From Bradyrhizobium sp. (GTDB lineage Bacteria; Pseudomonadota; Alphaproteobacteria; Rhizobiales; Xanthobacteraceae): DNA of 5,140 nt. The notes under the pieces were generated by a model. The model made no database searches. It was not told where the DNA came from and saw only the letters and a program-made list of their open reading frames with translations. The stretch lies in assembly GCA_028290165.1 (NCBI GenBank), contig JAQGKJ010000698.1, positions 1 through 5,140 of the forward strand. The letters are read 5' to 3'. The first letter of the stretch is position 1. Each line of letters begins with the position of its first letter. Positions 4,921 through 5,140 of the stretch are shown here, in pieces. Position numbers and translations under genes: made by a program.

Positions 4921-4949
4921 TTGTCCCCTGCGCCCGGATTTGCCATAAG
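4921..4949 (+). promoter_or_regulatory. Weak promoter-like pair before the AbrB-family gene
   Basis: TTGTCC (4921-4926) and CATAAG (4944-4949) are separated by 17 bases; each matches four of six consensus positions. Transcription would begin close to the GTG at 4955. If real, that favours either a leaderless message or the downstream ATG at 4976. The AAGG within CATAAGG could instead be the ribosome site for the GTG, and both readings cannot hold together. Confidence 0.22.
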
Positions 4950-4954
4950 GCGGC

Positions 4955-5140
4955 GTGAGCCTGATCCCCGCATCGATGGCGTTTGCCATCCCCAGCCGCA
5001 TCAAAACCCTCAACGTGCTCGAAACGCTCGTTATCGGCACCGCCGGCGGCGCGCTGTTTTTATGGGCAAACCTTCCGGGCGGGTTGATTTCCGGCGCCAT
5101 GATCTCGGTCGGCATCGCCGCGATTGCGGGAAGGCCGCTG
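4955..5140 (+). CDS. 5' end of AbrB-family membrane protein gene
   Basis: The first 62 codons of a gene that runs off the right edge. The visible protein has a short polar start, RIKTLNVLETLVIG, then GGALFLWANLPGGLISGAM and a second hydrophobic run ending AAIAGRPL. The pattern of a helix, a Leu-Pro-Gly-Gly turn and a second helix ending in an A-G-x-P motif is typical of the AbrB family of integral membrane proteins, which are often labelled ammonia monooxygenase-like without evidence of that activity. It is unrelated to the AbrB DNA-binding regulator. An in-frame TAA at 4946-4948 limits the start. GTG at 4955 has AAGG four bases upstream; ATG at 4976 is the alternative and has no ribosome site. 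I prefer the GTG with modest confidence. The substrate is unknown. Confidence 0.72.
   Translation, partial: MSLIPASMAFAIPSRIKTLNVLETLVIGTAGGALFLWANLPGGLISGAMISVGIAAIAGRPL

Overview
The window looks like chromosomal DNA of an alphaproteobacterium of the Bradyrhizobium / Rhodopseudomonas group (Nitrobacteraceae). It is GC-rich with strong GC bias at third codon positions, which produces long arginine-rich shadow frames. The protein families and an intergenic palindromic repeat also fit that group. This assignment rests on recognition of sequence style, not on a search.

Layout, left to right: (1) 3-185, plus strand, the 3' end of an unidentified small membrane protein gene. (2) A convergent gap with a possible shared hairpin. 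(3) 255-1745, minus strand, a probable two-gene operon: a TauE/SafE-family sulfite/sulfonate exporter followed by an exported DsbA-like thiol oxidoreductase with a CPYC active site. (4) 1831-2936, minus strand, an lrgA-lrgB pair joined by an ATGA overlap. (5) 2983-4219, minus strand, two tandem paralogous genes for secreted proteins whose C-terminal parts share two cysteine-bounded modules. The downstream copy (2983-3654) also carries an N-terminal piece that looks like the first part of a caspase-like (peptidase C14) domain without the catalytic region. (6) 4220-4406, a divergent regulatory region with a plausible promoter and an inverted repeat. (7) 4407-4679, plus strand, a small secreted protein with one PsiF repeat, followed by a terminator-like hairpin. 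(8) 4735-4875, a structured intergenic repeat element. (9) 4955 to the right edge, plus strand, the 5' end of an AbrB-family membrane protein gene.

Most products are membrane or exported proteins. The TauE/DsbA pair suggests sulfur or thiol handling at the envelope. LrgAB belongs to the holin/antiholin-like family, some members of which transport small carboxylates such as pyruvate or glycolate. The most unusual part is 2983-4679: three neighbouring secreted cysteine-module proteins, two of them tandem paralogues and one PsiF-type, all with modules of similar layout, one fused to a caspase remnant and lying 46 bases upstream of lrgAB. No function is known to me for the two tandem paralogues. 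I saw no RNA gene, insertion sequence or CRISPR array.
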